Positions 61,583 through 64,000 of a stretch of 64,000 nt of DNA are shown here, piece after piece. The notes below the pieces were generated by a model that was given only the letters and a program-made list of their open reading frames with translations, searched no databases and was not told where the DNA came from. The position numbers were made by a program, and so were the translations under genes. The stretch lies in the NCBI GenBank assembly GCA_019694155.1, contig JAIBCN010000019.1, positions 52,363 through 116,362 on the forward strand, read 5' to 3'. Source of the stretch: Vicinamibacteria bacterium. GTDB lineage: Bacteria > Acidobacteriota > Vicinamibacteria > Fen-336 > JAGNNV01. Within the stretch, counting starts at the first letter, position 1. Every line of letters begins with the position of its first letter.

Positions 61583-62604
61583 TCTTGGACAGAAACCCCG
61601 ACATGCCGTTCACCGAAGCCCAGATCTACGACCACACCGTGCGCCTCCTTCGCGACCACGAGGCGCTGCTCCAGGACCGGGTGCGGAACCGCGCCTTCCA
61701 TCGAGCGCTGGAACGGCGGGTGAAGCCGGGCTCGACCGTGCTCGACATCGGCGCCGGCGTCGGCATCTGGGCCATCGTGGCCGCGCGCCTGGGCGCGGGA
61801 CGGGTGGTGGCGATCGAGGAAGACGAGCTTCTCTGCGGCCTGATCCGCAGGCTCGCCGCCGACTGCGGCGTGGGCGCCCGGGTGGAAGCCGTGTGGGGCC
61901 ATTCGACGCAGGTGGCCCTGCCCCGCGAGTTCGACCTGGTGGTGAGCGAGACCATCGGGGACGACGGTTTCGAGGAGCAGATCGTGCCGATCATGATGGA
62001 CGCGCGGGCACGGTTCCTCCGGCCCGGCGGCGTCATCCTGCCTGAGACCGTGGGCCTGGTTGCGGCAGCCGCGCGCCTGCACCGCGAGGTCGAGGCTTTG
62101 CCTCTCGGCCTGCCGTTCGACTTCGCGCATTTCGACGCGCTCCGTCTTCACGCTCCCATTCGCTTCCGCGACCGGAAGGGGCTGCGGCTGCTGACCAAGG
62201 CCTCGAGGCTTGTCGAGATCGACCTGCGCAAGGATGCGAGCCCGTCCGCCATCGAGGATATGCGCGCGGCGTGGACGGTGGAGGACGCGTCGCCGATCAA
62301 CGCCTTCCTCGTGTGGGCCGAGTCGCGCCTCGCGCCCGGCATCCGGCTGAGCACCCGTCGGACAACCTCCTGGGCGCCGGCCGTCTACCGCATCGAGCCG
62401 GCGGCGGCCGGGCCTGGGGAGGTGGAATTCCGCCTTTCCCTCACCGCGAAGACGACCTGGACCTCGACGGTCACCCGGGGCTCGGCCAGCGAAACCCGCA
62501 CCTACTCCCCCGCCGAGGCGGCGAAGGAACTGCTGCTGGACCTCAAGGCGCGCCAGCCGCTCGTCTCACCCCAGGGCGAGGAGCTGATCACGCGCCTCGT
62601 TTGA
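61579..62604 (+). CDS. PRMT-like SAM-dependent methyltransferase
   Basis: 341 aa, GTG start overlapping the hydroxylase stop by 4 nt. Motif I VLDIGAGVGIWAIVAARLGA, acidic VVAIEED, then the segment FDLVVSETIGDDGFEEQIV, which resembles the 'double-E' loop of protein arginine methyltransferases (SExxG...E), and a C-terminal beta-rich half as in PRMTs. The N-terminal DHTVRLLRDHEALLQDRVRN also recalls the PRMT start. Methylation of a protein or peptide is plausible. It converges on an S9 peptidase gene with a 13-nt gap. Confidence 0.82.
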   Translation: MILDRNPDMPFTEAQIYDHTVRLLRDHEALLQDRVRNRAFHRALERRVKPGSTVLDIGAGVGIWAIVAARLGAGRVVAIEEDELLCGLIRRLAADCGVGARVEAVWGHSTQVALPREFDLVVSETIGDDGFEEQIVPIMMDARARFLRPGGVILPETVGLVAAAARLHREVEALPLGLPFDFAHFDALRLHAPIRFRDRKGLRLLTKASRLVEIDLRKDASPSAIEDMRAAWTVEDASPINAFLVWAESRLAPGIRLSTRRTTSWAPAVYRIEPAAAGPGEVEFRLSLTAKTTWTSTVTRGSASETRTYSPAEAAKELLLDLKARQPLVSPQGEELITRLV

Positions 62605-62617
62605 ATCGGGACGCCCC

Positions 62618-64000
62618 TCAGTCGGGCTTGTAGACACCCTTGAGGAAGCGTTCCTTCTCCTCCTCCCTCTCGATGTAGGGCACGCCCTTCTCCATCCACT
62701 CGGGCGCGGGCGCGCCTTTGAGGAAGTGATCGAAGAACTGCTGCATGCGAACGGTGTAGTCCTTCTGGTTGTGCCGCTTCCTCAAGCCGTGGTACTCGCC
62801 GTTGTAGCTGAACAAGTACGCCTCCTTCTCGTTGCGCCGAAGGGCCAGGAAGTACTCAATGCCCTGGTACCACGGCACCGCGTCGTCGTTGTCATTCGCG
62901 ATGATGAGGACGGGCGTGGTGACGCGCTTGATCTGGAAGATGGGCGAGTTGGCGACGTACTTGAGCGGCGCGTCGTACAGCGACGGCCCGATCCGGCTCT
63001 GGGTCTGCTCGTACTGGAACTGGCGCGGGAGGCCGGTGCCCCAGCGGATGCCGGAGTAGGCGCTCGTCATGTTCCCGACCGGCGCCCCCGCCTCCGCGGC
63101 CTTGAAGCGGCCGGTCTGGGTCAGCATGTAGGCGATCTGGTAGCCGCCCCACGAGTGGCCCTGGATTCCGATGTTGGCTTCGTCGACGAAGCCCTTGTCC
63201 ACCACGGCCTGGATCGCCGGCAGCACCGACTTGAGGGCGTCCTGACCGGGCTGGCCCAGTGTGTAGACGATGTCCGGGGTCAGGATCAGGTAGCCGTTGC
63301 TCGCGTAGTACGCGAAGTTGATGCTCGTCCCCGGCGCCGGGGCCACGAAGTTGTGGACATTCTCCGAGAGGGTTTCGTAGATGTACACGATCATCGGGTA
63401 CTTCTTCTTCGGATCGAACCCCTCGGGCTTGATGAGCCCCGCCTGCAGCGCCACTCCGTCCGAGTTCTTGAAGGCGACGAGTTCGGCCTTGCCCCAGTTG
63501 AAGGGCGCCATCTGCGCGCCACCGTCCGTCACCTTCGCGAGTGTCTTGAAGGTGGAGTCGGTCACGTGGACGTCCGGGAACTCGTCGAAGCGCTGGGCGG
63601 TCACGAGGAAGACATCCGCGTCCTTCGCCCGGCCCGCGAAACGGAAGTTGCGATCGGCAGCGATCAGCTTGACCGGCGCCGCCGTGCCGTCGAAGGCGTC
63701 GCGATAGAACCCGGTCGCGTGGGTGACATCGTCCTCACCGCGGAGAGTGAGCGGCTTCGCCGGGTCGATCCCGCGCTCGTCGTCATCCTCGTCAACGGCT
63801 TCCGTGCGCTCCACCCGGTAGACCATCTTCGACTTGCGACCCTCTCCCTCGGTGAGGTTCTTCGCGGGCCGGCCGTCCATGAAGAGCTGCCACACGTCGA
63901 ACCGGTCGTTGGCCAGGAACGACGCGCTGTCCTTCGTCCAGCCGGAGGCGCCGTAGCTCGACGGCGGGTCCGGGGTGTCGTCCTTCTCGTCGTAGAACGC
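62618..64000 (-). CDS. S9-family peptidase, C-terminal part (5' end beyond window)
   Basis: 461 codons are open from the window edge (no stop between 63896 and 64000) to the stop at 62618; the start lies outside. After the end of a beta-propeller, the alpha/beta-hydrolase domain shows the nucleophile in IQGHSWGGYQIAY, Asp in ANDNDDAVPWYQG and His in NGEYHGLRKRHNQ. These are features of prolyl oligopeptidase/DPP-IV-like enzymes, probably exported like the S9 peptidase at 6522-8582, to which it is only distantly related. The acidic stretch AVDEDDDERGIDP sits in the propeller part. Confidence 0.9.
   Translation of the reverse strand, partial: AFYDEKDDTPDPPSSYGASGWTKDSASFLANDRFDVWQLFMDGRPAKNLTEGEGRKSKMVYRVERTEAVDEDDDERGIDPAKPLTLRGEDDVTHATGFYRDAFDGTAAPVKLIAADRNFRFAGRAKDADVFLVTAQRFDEFPDVHVTDSTFKTLAKVTDGGAQMAPFNWGKAELVAFKNSDGVALQAGLIKPEGFDPKKKYPMIVYIYETLSENVHNFVAPAPGTSINFAYYASNGYLILTPDIVYTLGQPGQDALKSVLPAIQAVVDKGFVDEANIGIQGHSWGGYQIAYMLTQTGRFKAAEAGAPVGNMTSAYSGIRWGTGLPRQFQYEQTQSRIGPSLYDAPLKYVANSPIFQIKRVTTPVLIIANDNDDAVPWYQGIEYFLALRRNEKEAYLFSYNGEYHGLRKRHNQKDYTVRMQQFFDHFLKGAPAPEWMEKGVPYIEREEEKERFLKGVYKPD

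Overview
The window is a gene-dense, high-GC bacterial chromosome segment with no gap longer than about 230 bp between genes, and no rRNA, tRNA, IS element or CRISPR array that I can see. The best phylum guess is Acidobacteriota. This is inference from gene content: a MacB/FtsX-type 'orphan' ABC permease of about 820 aa, many secreted S9/M28/M14/DUF885 peptidases, several Tat or lipoprotein signals, KorAB 2-oxoacid:ferredoxin oxidoreductase, and very many sensor kinases.

Layout. 1-4.6 kb: the tail of a sugar ABC transporter (permease end plus lipoprotein binding protein), a PaaI-type thioesterase and a PanE-like reductase, facing a Gfo/Idh/MocA dehydrogenase and an IolE-like TIM-barrel protein. 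4.8-13.3 kb: a divergent pair of secreted peptidases (M28 and S9). The S9 gene leads an apparent operon with an oligopeptide-binding lipoprotein and a sensor kinase, and a second oligopeptide-binding lipoprotein faces it. 13.4-15.8 kb: a large MacB/FtsX permease.

16-50 kb is a signal-transduction island of 17 genes: stand-alone receivers, hybrid kinases, a receiver-EAL protein, two NtrC-type sigma-54 regulators, and six kinases that share the same HisKA_2 'HHRVKNN' core behind different PAS/GAF/receiver/membrane sensors. Three members look like degenerate or truncated copies of neighbours: an NtrC-type protein lacking HTH, GAFTGA and one arginine finger; a kinase-like protein lacking the phospho-acceptor His and the N-box; and a receiver plus cysteine-less LOV-like protein lacking its kinase half. 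A coherent sub-module lies at 24.3-27.8 kb: an intact NtrC-type regulator, a divergent intergenic region with GTATC direct repeats and a sigma-54-like -24/-12 promoter, a secreted subtilase, and the pseudo-kinase.

50-64 kb is mostly housekeeping or accessory metabolism: an M14 peptidase; a six-gene minus-strand run ending in the MsrP/MsrQ periplasmic methionine sulfoxide reductase; KorAB; a NhaD/ArsB-type ion transporter; two methyltransferases and an Asp/Asn beta-hydroxylase-like protein; and a second S9 peptidase cut by the window end.

Two sequence-level habits recur. Several monocistronic genes have a TANNNT -10-like box only 6-8 nt before the start codon and no Shine-Dalgarno sequence, which suggests leaderless mRNAs. 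Many operon pairs are joined by 4-nt GTGA (or ATGA) stop/start overlaps. All functional statements come from reading the sequence and family knowledge; no database search was run.
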